A stretch of 64,000 bases of DNA from Henriciella sp. (lineage in GTDB: Bacteria; Pseudomonadota; Alphaproteobacteria; Caulobacterales; Hyphomonadaceae), in assembly GCA_030066975.1 (NCBI GenBank), contig JASJAO010000003.1:152110-216109 (forward strand), written 5' to 3'. The first letter of the stretch is position 1, and each line of letters opens with the position of its first letter. Positions 25,740 to 33,795 of this stretch are shown here, piece by piece. The notes beneath the pieces are model-generated. The model was not told the origin of the DNA, did not search any database, and saw nothing but the letters and a program-made list of their open reading frames with translations. Both the position numbers and the translations under genes were made by a program.

Positions 25740-26960
25740 TTATGTGACAAGTCGCGTTTCAATCGCAGCTTCCGATTCCAGGGTGCGGTGAACCGGACAC
25801 CGGTCTGCAATTTCAAGCAGGCGCGCGCGTTGTTCATCATCAAGATCTCCTTCGATCGTGATGTCTCTTGTAAATACGTCAATTCTATCCTTCGGGCCGC
25901 AATCCACACAATCCTTCGGGTGTTGTTTGGAATGGTTCAGATCTACGGTGACCCGCCTTAAAGGCCAGGATTTGCGCGCGGCATACATCCGCAAGGTCAT
26001 AGCTGTACACGCACCCAGCCCGGCCGTGACCCAGGCATAGGGATCGGGCCCGGTCGCTGAGCCGCCAACCGAAACCGGTTCGTCGGCAAGATATCGGCGG
26101 CCATCGATCAACACTTCATTTTGATAAGGTCTCAGTTCACCCGTTTCGCGTACGGTGACATCAAACGGAGTCTCGGATGCAGGCGTCCCGGTGATGACCG
26201 CGGAGGTCAGATAGCGCTCTGACCAACCCTCAATCACATTGGCGACGAATTCTGCATCCTCTTTCTTGCTGAGCAAATGATCTGCATTGTCGAGGCTGAC
26301 AAAACTCTTTGGATGTTTGGCATTCACGAAGAGGTCCGTCGCCGATTCAACACCAACGACTGAATCTGTCGGCGCGTGCATGATCAGGTAGGGTCGCTTC
26401 AGCGTTCGCACCGCGTCCAGAACGCGCGACCCGCGAACATCTTCCAGGAAGGTTTTGGTGAGCACAAAAGGACGCCCAGCGAGGTCGACTTTAGCTTGGC
26501 CGGCCGCCTCAATCTCCGGAACGGCGAGCTTGAACTGGTTCACGACATGATCAGCTTCTGAAGGGGCCGCCAATGTCACCAGGGCTTTGATGTCTGGCAA
26601 CTCGCTAGCGGCGATGACAGCCGCGGCCCCGCCAAGCGAATGGCCGATCAGCAATTGTACGGGCCGTTGCTGGGCCTCCATCCAAGCAGCCGCATCAACC
26701 AGATCAGAAACGTTTGTGGAGAAGGCAGTGTCTTCAAACGCCCCGCCCGAGGCGCCCAACCCTGTGAAGTCAAACCTCAATACACCGATGCCACGTTCAG
26801 CGAGCTGGCGGGAAATCCGGGTCGCGGCAAGCGTATCTTTGGAACAGGTAAAACAGTGGGCGAACAGCGCCCAGGCTCGGGTTCCACTTTCAGGCGTTTC
26901 CAGAACGCCGCTCAGCGACACCCCGTCGCGGTTTTCGAACGTAACAGATTGGCTGGACAT
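25740..26960 (-). CDS. bifunctional alpha/beta hydrolase-OsmC family protein
   Basis: A 406-residue natural fusion. The first part (about residues 1-245) is an alpha/beta hydrolase with nucleophile elbow GHSLGG, acid region and HLLSKKED-type histidine. The second part (about 265-406) is an OsmC domain with its two redox cysteines in GACTAMTLRMY and DRCPVHRTL. Additional cysteines (KDCVDCG) lie between them. Such fusions are widespread; OsmC domains reduce organic hydroperoxides, while the hydrolase substrate is unknown. I chose ATG 26960, preceded by AAGGAA, over 27014. It sits between ccmH and degP. Confidence 0.9.
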   Translation of the reverse strand: MSSQSVTFENRDGVSLSGVLETPESGTRAWALFAHCFTCSKDTLAATRISRQLAERGIGVLRFDFTGLGASGGAFEDTAFSTNVSDLVDAAAWMEAQQRPVQLLIGHSLGGAAAVIAASELPDIKALVTLAAPSEADHVVNQFKLAVPEIEAAGQAKVDLAGRPFVLTKTFLEDVRGSRVLDAVRTLKRPYLIMHAPTDSVVGVESATDLFVNAKHPKSFVSLDNADHLLSKKEDAEFVANVIEGWSERYLTSAVITGTPASETPFDVTVRETGELRPYQNEVLIDGRRYLADEPVSVGGSATGPDPYAWVTAGLGACTAMTLRMYAARKSWPLRRVTVDLNHSKQHPKDCVDCGPKDRIDVFTRDITIEGDLDDEQRARLLEIADRCPVHRTLESEAAIETRLVT

Positions 26961-27014
26961 ATTTCGGTTCCTTTTTCTCTGGCCCCAGGTAGGCTCAGAT
27001 AGGCGGAACGACAA

Positions 27015-27437
27015 TCAATCCTCAATCTCATATTCGTGATCTGGCGCTACGCGATCAATTTCGGATTGGCTGGCCGTCGACCGGCGCGCGATCAGCACAG
27101 CTGCGCCCGCGATAAGGATCGCAAACGGCAATCCCCATAATAGCATGCCCGACACGCCCTCGGCATCGGGTCGGAACAACACAAATTCTCCGTAGCGATC
27201 CACAAACCAGGACCGAATCTCGGCGTCGGATTTGCCTTCTTCGATCAACACCCGGACACGGTCGCGCATGTCTTCAGCGATATCTGAGGCCGATTGGCTG
27301 ATCGGTTCGTTTTCACACGCCACGCATCGGATTTCACGCATCAGTTTCTGTGCGCGCGCCTCTTCCTGTGGATCGTCCAGAACAGAACCGGACGATTGCA
27401 GCGACATGAAAAGTGCAAGCGTGGCGGCTTTGATCAT
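27015..27437 (-). CDS. ccmH: cytochrome c-type biogenesis protein CcmH (CycL)
   Basis: Membrane-anchored periplasmic thiol oxidoreductase that keeps apocytochrome c heme-binding cysteines reduced for heme attachment. The 140-residue protein has a signal sequence, the redox motif RCVAC (C38, C41), a three-helix bundle and a C-terminal membrane segment (MLLWGLPFAILIAGAAVLIA). ATG 27437 overlaps the ccmF stop by ATGA, which fixes the start. It is the last gene of the ccmI-ccmE-ccmF-ccmH set. Confidence 0.93.
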   Translation of the reverse strand: MIKAATLALFMSLQSSGSVLDDPQEEARAQKLMREIRCVACENEPISQSASDIAEDMRDRVRVLIEEGKSDAEIRSWFVDRYGEFVLFRPDAEGVSGMLLWGLPFAILIAGAAVLIARRSTASQSEIDRVAPDHEYEIED

Positions 27438-29323
27438 CCCGACTTCCCTCGTCCCGGGAACATAGAAAGAATACCGCCAATGCCTATAAGCAGAACGCCC
27501 CAATAGATAAGATCAATCATTGGGTTCACGAACACTTCAAACGTCCAACGCGGTGCCCCCTCGACTGTCCGCCGATCACCGATGGCGACATAAAGATCGG
27601 ACAGACCCGTCTTGTGGATTGCCGTTTCTGTTGTGGGCATACGCGCAGCAGGATAGATACGTTTTTCGGGCTGAAGCAGCGCTTCCACCCCACCACGTGT
27701 GGCCGTCAAAGTGGCTTTGTCGGCATACCAGTTCGGTCCCTCAATTGGGTCCACATCTTCTAGTGTGAACGCCCAACCTGCAACCTCAGTCGACTGTCCG
27801 ACCTCAAGTGCCAGGGTCGTGTGGCTGCGTAGGGACGTCTCTCCGACCGCACCGAGGACAAATACGCCTAAGCCGGCATGGGCCAGAGTCATGCCCCAGA
27901 CCCGCTTGGGAAGCTTGAACACGCGGCGGGGCAGTTTTGCCCTTCGGGCGAGTTCATAGATTGCCCCCCCAATCAGCCAAACCCCTAAGCCAAAGCCGAC
28001 TCCGCTCAGCAATGGAATGTTCATGGGCCCAACCCCAAACAGAGCAAACACCCCGACGATGAGCAGGAACGCCGCCCCCCATTTCCAAAGGCTGGAGACA
28101 TCCGCACGCCCCCAACTCCAGGCCTGCACAATAGGCAGGACGGCAAGCGCGATCGCCATGATCGGGGTAAACGTCAGATTGAAATAGGGCTCGCCCACCG
28201 ACATGACTTCACCCGCTGCTTCAGCAATGAGCGGAAACATGGTTCCTAATAGAACGGTCAATGTCGCGACAAAGATCACCAGATTGTTGCCCATCAGGGC
28301 CCCTTCCCGGCTGATCAATAGATGTTCCGGTCCGCCTTTGAGGCTCGGTGCCCGGGCGGCAAATAGGGCGAGTGCCAGTCCGCCATAGAACAGTAAGCCA
28401 CCGAGCAAAAGGGATCCACGCAACGGATCGACCGCGAAGGCGTGCACACTGGTCAGCAAGCCTGAGCGGACCAGAAAGGCGCCCAAAATCGAGAAGCAAA
28501 ACGCCATCACCGCAAGCAAAGTCGTCCATGCTCTGAAACTGCCCCGCTTCTCGGTCACGATTACGGAATGCAGCAAGGCCGCTCCGACCAACCAGGGCAT
28601 GAGACTGGCATTTTCCACCGGGTCCCAGAACCACCAGCCGCCCCACCCGAGTTCGTAATAGGCCCAGTAGGACCCTAGCGCGATCCCAAGCGTCAGAGGC
28701 ACAAAAGCCGCCATGGCCCAGCGCCGCGCCGTGCGAGCCCAGATCTGATCGATCCGGCCTTCTATCAGCCCCGCTGCGGCCAATGCGAAGACAAACGAAT
28801 AGCCGACGTAGCCCAAATAGAGCATGGGCGGATGCGCCGCCAAGGCGGGGTCCTGCAAGAGAGGATTAAGATCACCGCCTTGAAGCGGTGGATTGTCCAA
28901 CCGGGTAAACGGCGACGATGCGAAGAGCAGATATGCCAAAGCCCCGGTGGTCAGCAATCCCTGCACACCCAGCGTTCGCGCTTCAAACACTTCGCGTCCC
29001 GTCCTTAGCCAATAGGCACCTGCAGCACCAAAGCCTGCCATCACCAAACACCACAGCGCCATCGATCCTTCATGGTTTCCCCATGTTCCGGCGAACTTGT
29101 AGATGAACGGCTTCATCGTGTGGGAGTTGTTGGTCACCAAGGCCACGGAGAAATCAGAGATCAGAAAGGCCCGAACGATCGTGAGGAACGATACAAACAG
29201 CACAAGGAACGCCGCGATCGCCAAAAAGCCCGCCAGACGGCGGTCTCCTTTCAGCCCCACATAAGTGAGCAGCGCGCTGAGAGAAAAACCAATGAAAGCA
29301 AGGAAATGTCCAAACTCAATCAT
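27434..29323 (-). CDS. ccmF: heme lyase CcmF/CycK
   Basis: Polytopic membrane protein that ligates heme, delivered by CcmE, to apocytochromes c. The 629-residue protein has about 14 hydrophobic segments and the tryptophan-rich WWD heme-binding motif GGWWFWDPVENASLMPW, plus a large periplasmic loop near the C terminus. Length and topology match the family. It overlaps ccmE by ATGA upstream and ccmH by ATGA downstream. Confidence 0.95.
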   Translation of the reverse strand: MIEFGHFLAFIGFSLSALLTYVGLKGDRRLAGFLAIAAFLVLFVSFLTIVRAFLISDFSVALVTNNSHTMKPFIYKFAGTWGNHEGSMALWCLVMAGFGAAGAYWLRTGREVFEARTLGVQGLLTTGALAYLLFASSPFTRLDNPPLQGGDLNPLLQDPALAAHPPMLYLGYVGYSFVFALAAAGLIEGRIDQIWARTARRWAMAAFVPLTLGIALGSYWAYYELGWGGWWFWDPVENASLMPWLVGAALLHSVIVTEKRGSFRAWTTLLAVMAFCFSILGAFLVRSGLLTSVHAFAVDPLRGSLLLGGLLFYGGLALALFAARAPSLKGGPEHLLISREGALMGNNLVIFVATLTVLLGTMFPLIAEAAGEVMSVGEPYFNLTFTPIMAIALAVLPIVQAWSWGRADVSSLWKWGAAFLLIVGVFALFGVGPMNIPLLSGVGFGLGVWLIGGAIYELARRAKLPRRVFKLPKRVWGMTLAHAGLGVFVLGAVGETSLRSHTTLALEVGQSTEVAGWAFTLEDVDPIEGPNWYADKATLTATRGGVEALLQPEKRIYPAARMPTTETAIHKTGLSDLYVAIGDRRTVEGAPRWTFEVFVNPMIDLIYWGVLLIGIGGILSMFPGRGKSG

Positions 29324-29754
29324 GTGCCTGCATCCGGCGCTTCAAGGTCGCGCAGTTCGCGCGGTTGATAGGTTTCGTCATGCTTGGCGAGGATCTCTGA
29401 GGCCTCAAACACTTCAGGGTTTTCACCAAACGCACCCGTGGCCACAACGCCTTCGCCTTCTCGAAATAGGTCAGGCACGATGCCGGTATAGGTGACCCTA
29501 ACCGATTCCCCGGAGCCATCTTCGATGATGAAGTAAAGCTCCGCTCCATCTCCGTAAGTCAGAGAACCGGTCTCAACGAAGCCACCGATGCGAACACGCT
29601 GTCCTTGTTCGGGCATGCCGCGTTCAGCTAATAAAGCAGGGGTATAGAAGAGGTCGGCATGACGGCGGAGCGCCACCGATGCAAGCACAGCTGCAGAGGC
29701 GACCAGAATGGCGGCAAACCCGACGGCGTATAGGCGTTTGGTACGAGCTCTCAT
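29320..29754 (-). CDS. ccmE: cytochrome c maturation heme chaperone CcmE (CycJ)
   Basis: Periplasmic heme chaperone of 144 residues, anchored by an N-terminal helix (about residues 9-29), with a beta-barrel domain. Heme is held covalently by H125 in the AKHDETYQP motif, with Y129 as the axial ligand. The family's RIGGFVETGSLTYGDG segment is present. Its place between ccmI and ccmF matches the rhizobial cycHJKL order. Confidence 0.95.
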   Translation of the reverse strand: MRARTKRLYAVGFAAILVASAAVLASVALRRHADLFYTPALLAERGMPEQGQRVRIGGFVETGSLTYGDGAELYFIIEDGSGESVRVTYTGIVPDLFREGEGVVATGAFGENPEVFEASEILAKHDETYQPRELRDLEAPDAGT

Positions 29755-29801
29755 GGAGGGGAGGTATAACCTGAACCGATGGCAATTCCACTGCGACAGG
29801 T

Positions 29802-30383
29802 TCAGCCACCGCTGCTTTCCGCCTCAGCCTGTGCGATCAAGTCTTCAATTTGCAGCCTTTCTGGATCATCTGAGGCCATAGGCTCAAGGATCAGAGCCCA
29901 CCTTGTCTGGGCTTCATCCGTGTCACCTTCACGAAACAAGGCCAGCGCAGCGATGACACCGGCGCGCGTTTGGGAGGGGTCCAACCTCCAGGCGCGATCA
30001 TAGAGCTCACGTGCTGTTGAACCGATTTCACCGACATCCCGGGCCACCAGCACGTCCGCCAAAGCGACAAGCGCAGGGACATATCGATCATTTTTACGAA
30101 GGGATGATTGAAAAGCTCGAATACTATCTTCGACACGCCCCTGCGACCGCATCAGAACGCCAATATGATAGTGTGGTTCAGCAGCATCCGGTTCATCACG
30201 AACAGCCATTTCAAGCCGCGTCAGCATCTCGTCTGCCGTTAGCGTCTGTGGATCCTTGTTCGCTATTTCATCTTGTCGCTCAGAAAACGGTAGATCTCCA
30301 CGCGTTGGAGAACCGAGCCACAGATAGCCAGCCAATGCCACAATCAGCGCGGCGCCAATCAGGACCAGATCTCGCCGGGTCAT
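29802..30383 (-). CDS. ccmI: CcmI-like TPR protein of cytochrome c maturation (CycH)
   Basis: Presents apocytochrome c to the CcmF-CcmH ligation complex. The 193-residue protein has one N-terminal membrane helix (about residues 6-24) and two to three TPR repeats (about 80-180, for example AEPHYHIGVLMRSQGRVEDS). It is about half the length of typical CcmI proteins and lacks the first double-membrane-helix domain. The gene name rests mainly on position just before ccmE; a generic TPR protein is the alternative. Its start overlaps the upstream kinase stop by ATGA. Confidence 0.78.
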   Translation of the reverse strand: MTRRDLVLIGAALIVALAGYLWLGSPTRGDLPFSERQDEIANKDPQTLTADEMLTRLEMAVRDEPDAAEPHYHIGVLMRSQGRVEDSIRAFQSSLRKNDRYVPALVALADVLVARDVGEIGSTARELYDRAWRLDPSQTRAGVIAALALFREGDTDEAQTRWALILEPMASDDPERLQIEDLIAQAEAESSGG

Positions 30384-31786
30384 GCCGCTCTGCGGAGACT
30401 TAGCGTTGCTCGCAAGCCACCAAGCGGGCTATCACTTAGTTCCAGCCGCCCGCCATTCATCTCGGCAATATCTTTCACGATCGACAAACCCAGGCCGGTG
30501 CCTGGAGCCGCTTCATCCAGCCGCACGCCGCGCTTCAGCGCTTCAGTTCGTTCTTCCACCGTCAGTCCAGGGCCATCATCATCTATATGGATCATCACCA
30601 ATCCATTGTTTCCCGTCTCAGTGGTAACCTCAATGCGGCGTTTGGCCCATTTGCAGGCATTGTCCATCAGGTTGCCGGCCATCTCCTCAATATCCTGCTG
30701 TTCGGCCCGCACCATAATGACTTCGTCGACGCTGACGCTGACGTGTTTACCCTCACCTGCAAATAGCTTGTTCATGATCCGGCTGAGCCCCGCAAGGGCA
30801 TTCGCGAGATCTGTACGTGTGCCTAAGGTCTCAGCGCGAGCGGCTGCCTGCGCGCGCTTCAGATAATGGTCAACATTCGATCGCATCGCCTCGGTTTGTC
30901 TCCGGACAACCTGATTGAGTTGATCGTCTCCAGTGGCTTCGTTTCTAAGCACCGCAAGGGGTGTTTTCAGCGCATGGGCTAGATTTCCTACATGCGTGCG
31001 CGCCCGTGAGACAACGGCGCGATTGTGTTCAAGTAATTTGTTGAGTTCTTCACTCAATGGTTGCACCTCAACCGGATAATCCCCCTCCAGTGCGGCGGAC
31101 CGCCCCTCTCGAACGTCTGCGATGTCCGATTGAATACGATCAAGTGGTCGCAGAGCATACCGCAGGCCGAGCGCCATAGCTAAAAGCGTTCCACCCGCGA
31201 GCGACAGCATCGCGATCAACAATATCGTACGCAAGCGATCCGCGCCATCATCGGTTGTTGTTCGGTCGGCAGAGACAACCAGCAGAATCGGATTGTCACG
31301 GTTGGGTATGATAACGGACTGAACCAGCGTGCGTATCGGTTCACCATATGGACCAATCGCATCGCCACGGACGATCTCGCCTTGCCTGTTGAGCGCGTCC
31401 TCACGCAGGTTATCCGGAAACGGCAAGTTTTCATCAAACAGGCTACGCGAACGAATGTCGTTTACAATCTCACCTTGATCGTCGACCGCTATCACCATCC
31501 AGTACCGACCTGACAATGGCGTCGCAAAACGAGGGTCAGGCGGCAATCGCTCCGGGACGTCAGCCACGCGCCCATCTGGCATCACATCCAAGGCCCTAGA
31601 GAGCGTGATGAGCGTGCCATTCAACTCATCTTCCAGCAAGCTTAACGCTTGACTGCGATAGACTGCAGTCAACGCAACCACTCCGCCGATGACGATTACA
31701 GCGCTCCAGATCAAGGCGCCGATCAGGATACGCTGCGCGAGTGACAACCGTCCAAAACGGAATTGAAGAGTTTTAGGGGCCTTCAT
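30380..31786 (-). CDS. sensor histidine kinase, PhoQ-like
   Basis: A 468-residue inner-membrane kinase. It has two membrane segments (about residues 20-42 and 190-212), a periplasmic sensor between them, a HAMP linker, the phosphoacceptor motif NLAHALKTPLAVLRNEA (the PhoQ-type AHALKTPL variant) and an ATPase domain with NLMDNACKWA, DDGPGL and GTGLGLSIV. Its partner regulator lies 28 bp upstream. The kinase stop overlaps the ccmI start, so cytochrome c maturation may be partly co-transcribed with this system. Confidence 0.92.
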   Translation of the reverse strand: MKAPKTLQFRFGRLSLAQRILIGALIWSAVIVIGGVVALTAVYRSQALSLLEDELNGTLITLSRALDVMPDGRVADVPERLPPDPRFATPLSGRYWMVIAVDDQGEIVNDIRSRSLFDENLPFPDNLREDALNRQGEIVRGDAIGPYGEPIRTLVQSVIIPNRDNPILLVVSADRTTTDDGADRLRTILLIAMLSLAGGTLLAMALGLRYALRPLDRIQSDIADVREGRSAALEGDYPVEVQPLSEELNKLLEHNRAVVSRARTHVGNLAHALKTPLAVLRNEATGDDQLNQVVRRQTEAMRSNVDHYLKRAQAAARAETLGTRTDLANALAGLSRIMNKLFAGEGKHVSVSVDEVIMVRAEQQDIEEMAGNLMDNACKWAKRRIEVTTETGNNGLVMIHIDDDGPGLTVEERTEALKRGVRLDEAAPGTGLGLSIVKDIAEMNGGRLELSDSPLGGLRATLSLRRAA

Positions 31787-31814
31787 ATCAAGGGCTTATC
31801 CCCGACAGACTGCG

Positions 31815-32498
31815 TCAGGCAACACCGGTGCGTTCTTCTTCCGGAACAACGAGGCGATAACCAAGGCCACGCTCGGTCTGGATGCGATCACCGCCAATTT
31901 TCTTGCGGAGACGACCGATAAAAACCTCGATTGTATTCGAGTCGCGGTCAAAATCCTGATCATAAATATGTTCGACCAGTTCGGTTCGCGGAACAACACG
32001 TCCCTGATGATGAATGAGGTAGCTCAGAACCTTATACTCATGGGCCGTCAATTTGATCGGCTCACCGTTGACCGTGGCCCGCGCAGCACGTGTATCCAGA
32101 CGCAACGATCCGGCCTCGATCGCCGCAACCGCGTGACCTGATGCCCGGCGCAGCAAGGCTCTCAACCGCGCCAGAACCTCCTCTGTGTAGAACGGCTTTG
32201 TGACATAGTCGTCAGCGCCGGCGTCGAAGCCGGCGACCTTTTCGCTCCAGCGGTCGCGCGCCGTGAGGATCATAACCGGGAAGGTTTTGCCGTCCTCGCG
32301 CCAGCGTTCGAGGATCGTAACACCATCCATTTTCGGCAGGCCAAGATCCAGAATGACGGCGTCATACGGTTCGGTATCGCCCAGAAAGTGCCCATCCTCT
32401 CCGTCTGCGGCAAGGTCCACCGCATAACCCGCATGGGTTAGCGTGTCGGCCAGTTGACGGCGAAGATCTGCTTCATCTTCTACAATCAGAATTCTCAT
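31815..32498 (-). CDS. OmpR-family response regulator, PhoP-like
   Basis: A 227-residue regulator. The receiver domain has EDE near residue 7, the phosphorylation aspartate in DAVILDLGLPKMDG and the lysine in DYVTKPFYTEEV. The winged-helix output domain has LTAHEYKVLSYLIHH and NTIEVFIGRLRKKIG. Pairing with a PhoQ-like kinase and a small PepSY protein recalls systems in which the PepSY product modulates the kinase. The targets are unknown. Confidence 0.93.
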   Translation of the reverse strand: MRILIVEDEADLRRQLADTLTHAGYAVDLAADGEDGHFLGDTEPYDAVILDLGLPKMDGVTILERWREDGKTFPVMILTARDRWSEKVAGFDAGADDYVTKPFYTEEVLARLRALLRRASGHAVAAIEAGSLRLDTRAARATVNGEPIKLTAHEYKVLSYLIHHQGRVVPRTELVEHIYDQDFDRDSNTIEVFIGRLRKKIGGDRIQTERGLGYRLVVPEEERTGVA

Positions 32499-32514
32499 AG
32501 ACTTTATCCTAACT

Positions 32515-32820
32515 CTACCCGATCACACGTCCAGTCTTCGCATCAACTTCAACCCGTATTCTTTCGTTTTTACCGGTCATCCAGTCGATGACATAGACCT
32601 GTCGATTGCCGCGATTGTATAAGTTTGCGTCAATTTGATAGCCGCCATGCTGCTGCTTCAGCCGCCGGAAAATGTCCTTTAGAGGGATCACCGCCCCTCG
32701 ATCTCGCGCCTGCCGTGCCTGATCGGCGGTAAAGGAGTTGCCAAGCTGCGCCTGCACTGTCGCCGGCATGGCGAGCGCACTAAGCCCTATGAGGAGCAGG
32801 GATATGGCAGACTTTCTCAT
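32515..32820 (-). CDS. secreted PepSY-domain protein
   Basis: A 101-residue protein with a signal peptide (cleavage near TVQAQ, residue 25) followed by one PepSY-like domain (about residues 45-101: IPLKDIFRRLKQQHGGYQID, then YVIDWMTGKNERIRVEVDA). PepSY domains often inhibit or sense partner proteins at the membrane. It lies 16 bp before the response regulator gene and probably belongs to the same operon. ATG 32820 gives a proper signal peptide; the upstream extension to 32910 does not. Confidence 0.85.
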   Translation of the reverse strand: MRKSAISLLLIGLSALAMPATVQAQLGNSFTADQARQARDRGAVIPLKDIFRRLKQQHGGYQIDANLYNRGNRQVYVIDWMTGKNERIRVEVDAKTGRVIG

Positions 32821-32899
32821 CACAGTGCATATGACCCGATGGCTCTGAATGGATAGTGAATATGACGGTCGAATTCCAGTTGGTTTTATAGGTCTGCGC

Positions 32900-33754
32900 C
32901 TAGCGTCCACGCGCCCAATCTCTCAGGCCTGGATCTTTCGGATTTTCAATCATGATCTCCAGCCGCACATAGAGATTTCCCGGCTTGCCCGGAATTTGTA
33001 CGCCTTTTCCGCGCAGGCGCAAAAGGGCGCCGGTGTTTGACCCCTCAGGAATTTTGAGTGTGACGTCCCCCGCAGGGGTCATGACATCAACGCTTCCACC
33101 GAGCACAGCAGTTTTAAGAGGAACACCGACCGACATCCGTAAATCCACGCCATCTTTGGTCCAGACAGGGCTTTTGCGCACATTAACCTCGAGCAGGGCG
33201 TCACCGGGAGGGCCTTTCCCTTTGGCCGGCTGACCCTGGCTCTTCAATCGTAAAGTCTGACCGGATTCCACGCCCGCCGGGATGGAAACGTTCAACACGC
33301 GCCCATCTGCCATCTTCATCTCACGTTTTGCACCCGAGACGGCGTCTTCAAAGGAAATATCGACGATGTATCTGACATCAGACCCCTTGCTCGGCCCCGG
33401 TCGCCGACGCCCTCCGGAGAACATGCCAGAAAGAATGTCTTCAAACGGATCCCCGGCGCCGCCGCTATGGGGATGTGAACTCCGCTGAAAAGGTTGCTGC
33501 CCGCCACCCTGTCCAAAAAAACCTTTGGGGTTACCTTCGGAATCGATCTCGCCGCGATCGTATTTCTTACGTTTTCCTTCGTCGCCCAGGATTTCATATG
33601 CTGAGGATGCGGCCTTGAAGGCTTCGGCCTTGGCTTTGTCGCCGGGATGCAAGTCAGGATGAAGCTCCTTTGCCTTGCGCTTATAGGCCCGCCGCAGCTC
33701 TGCAGCATCGGCGTTTCGCGATACGCCAAGGACGGAATAAAGGTCTTTTGACAT
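32900..33754 (-). CDS. DnaJ-class chaperone, CbpA-like
   Basis: A 284-residue co-chaperone with an N-terminal J-domain containing the HPD tripeptide (KELHPDLHPGD), a short Gly-rich linker and two C-terminal substrate-binding beta domains. It lacks the cysteine-rich zinc domain of DnaJ, so it is the CbpA type. It lies 41 bp downstream of the last GTA gene on the same strand, so read-through transcription from the GTA cluster is possible; a GTA role is speculative. Confidence 0.92.
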   Translation of the reverse strand: MSKDLYSVLGVSRNADAAELRRAYKRKAKELHPDLHPGDKAKAEAFKAASSAYEILGDEGKRKKYDRGEIDSEGNPKGFFGQGGGQQPFQRSSHPHSGGAGDPFEDILSGMFSGGRRRPGPSKGSDVRYIVDISFEDAVSGAKREMKMADGRVLNVSIPAGVESGQTLRLKSQGQPAKGKGPPGDALLEVNVRKSPVWTKDGVDLRMSVGVPLKTAVLGGSVDVMTPAGDVTLKIPEGSNTGALLRLRGKGVQIPGKPGNLYVRLEIMIENPKDPGLRDWARGR

Positions 33755-33795
33755 GGCTCATTGACTTGGGGACCGACGGGCCACTCTTAAAGCGC

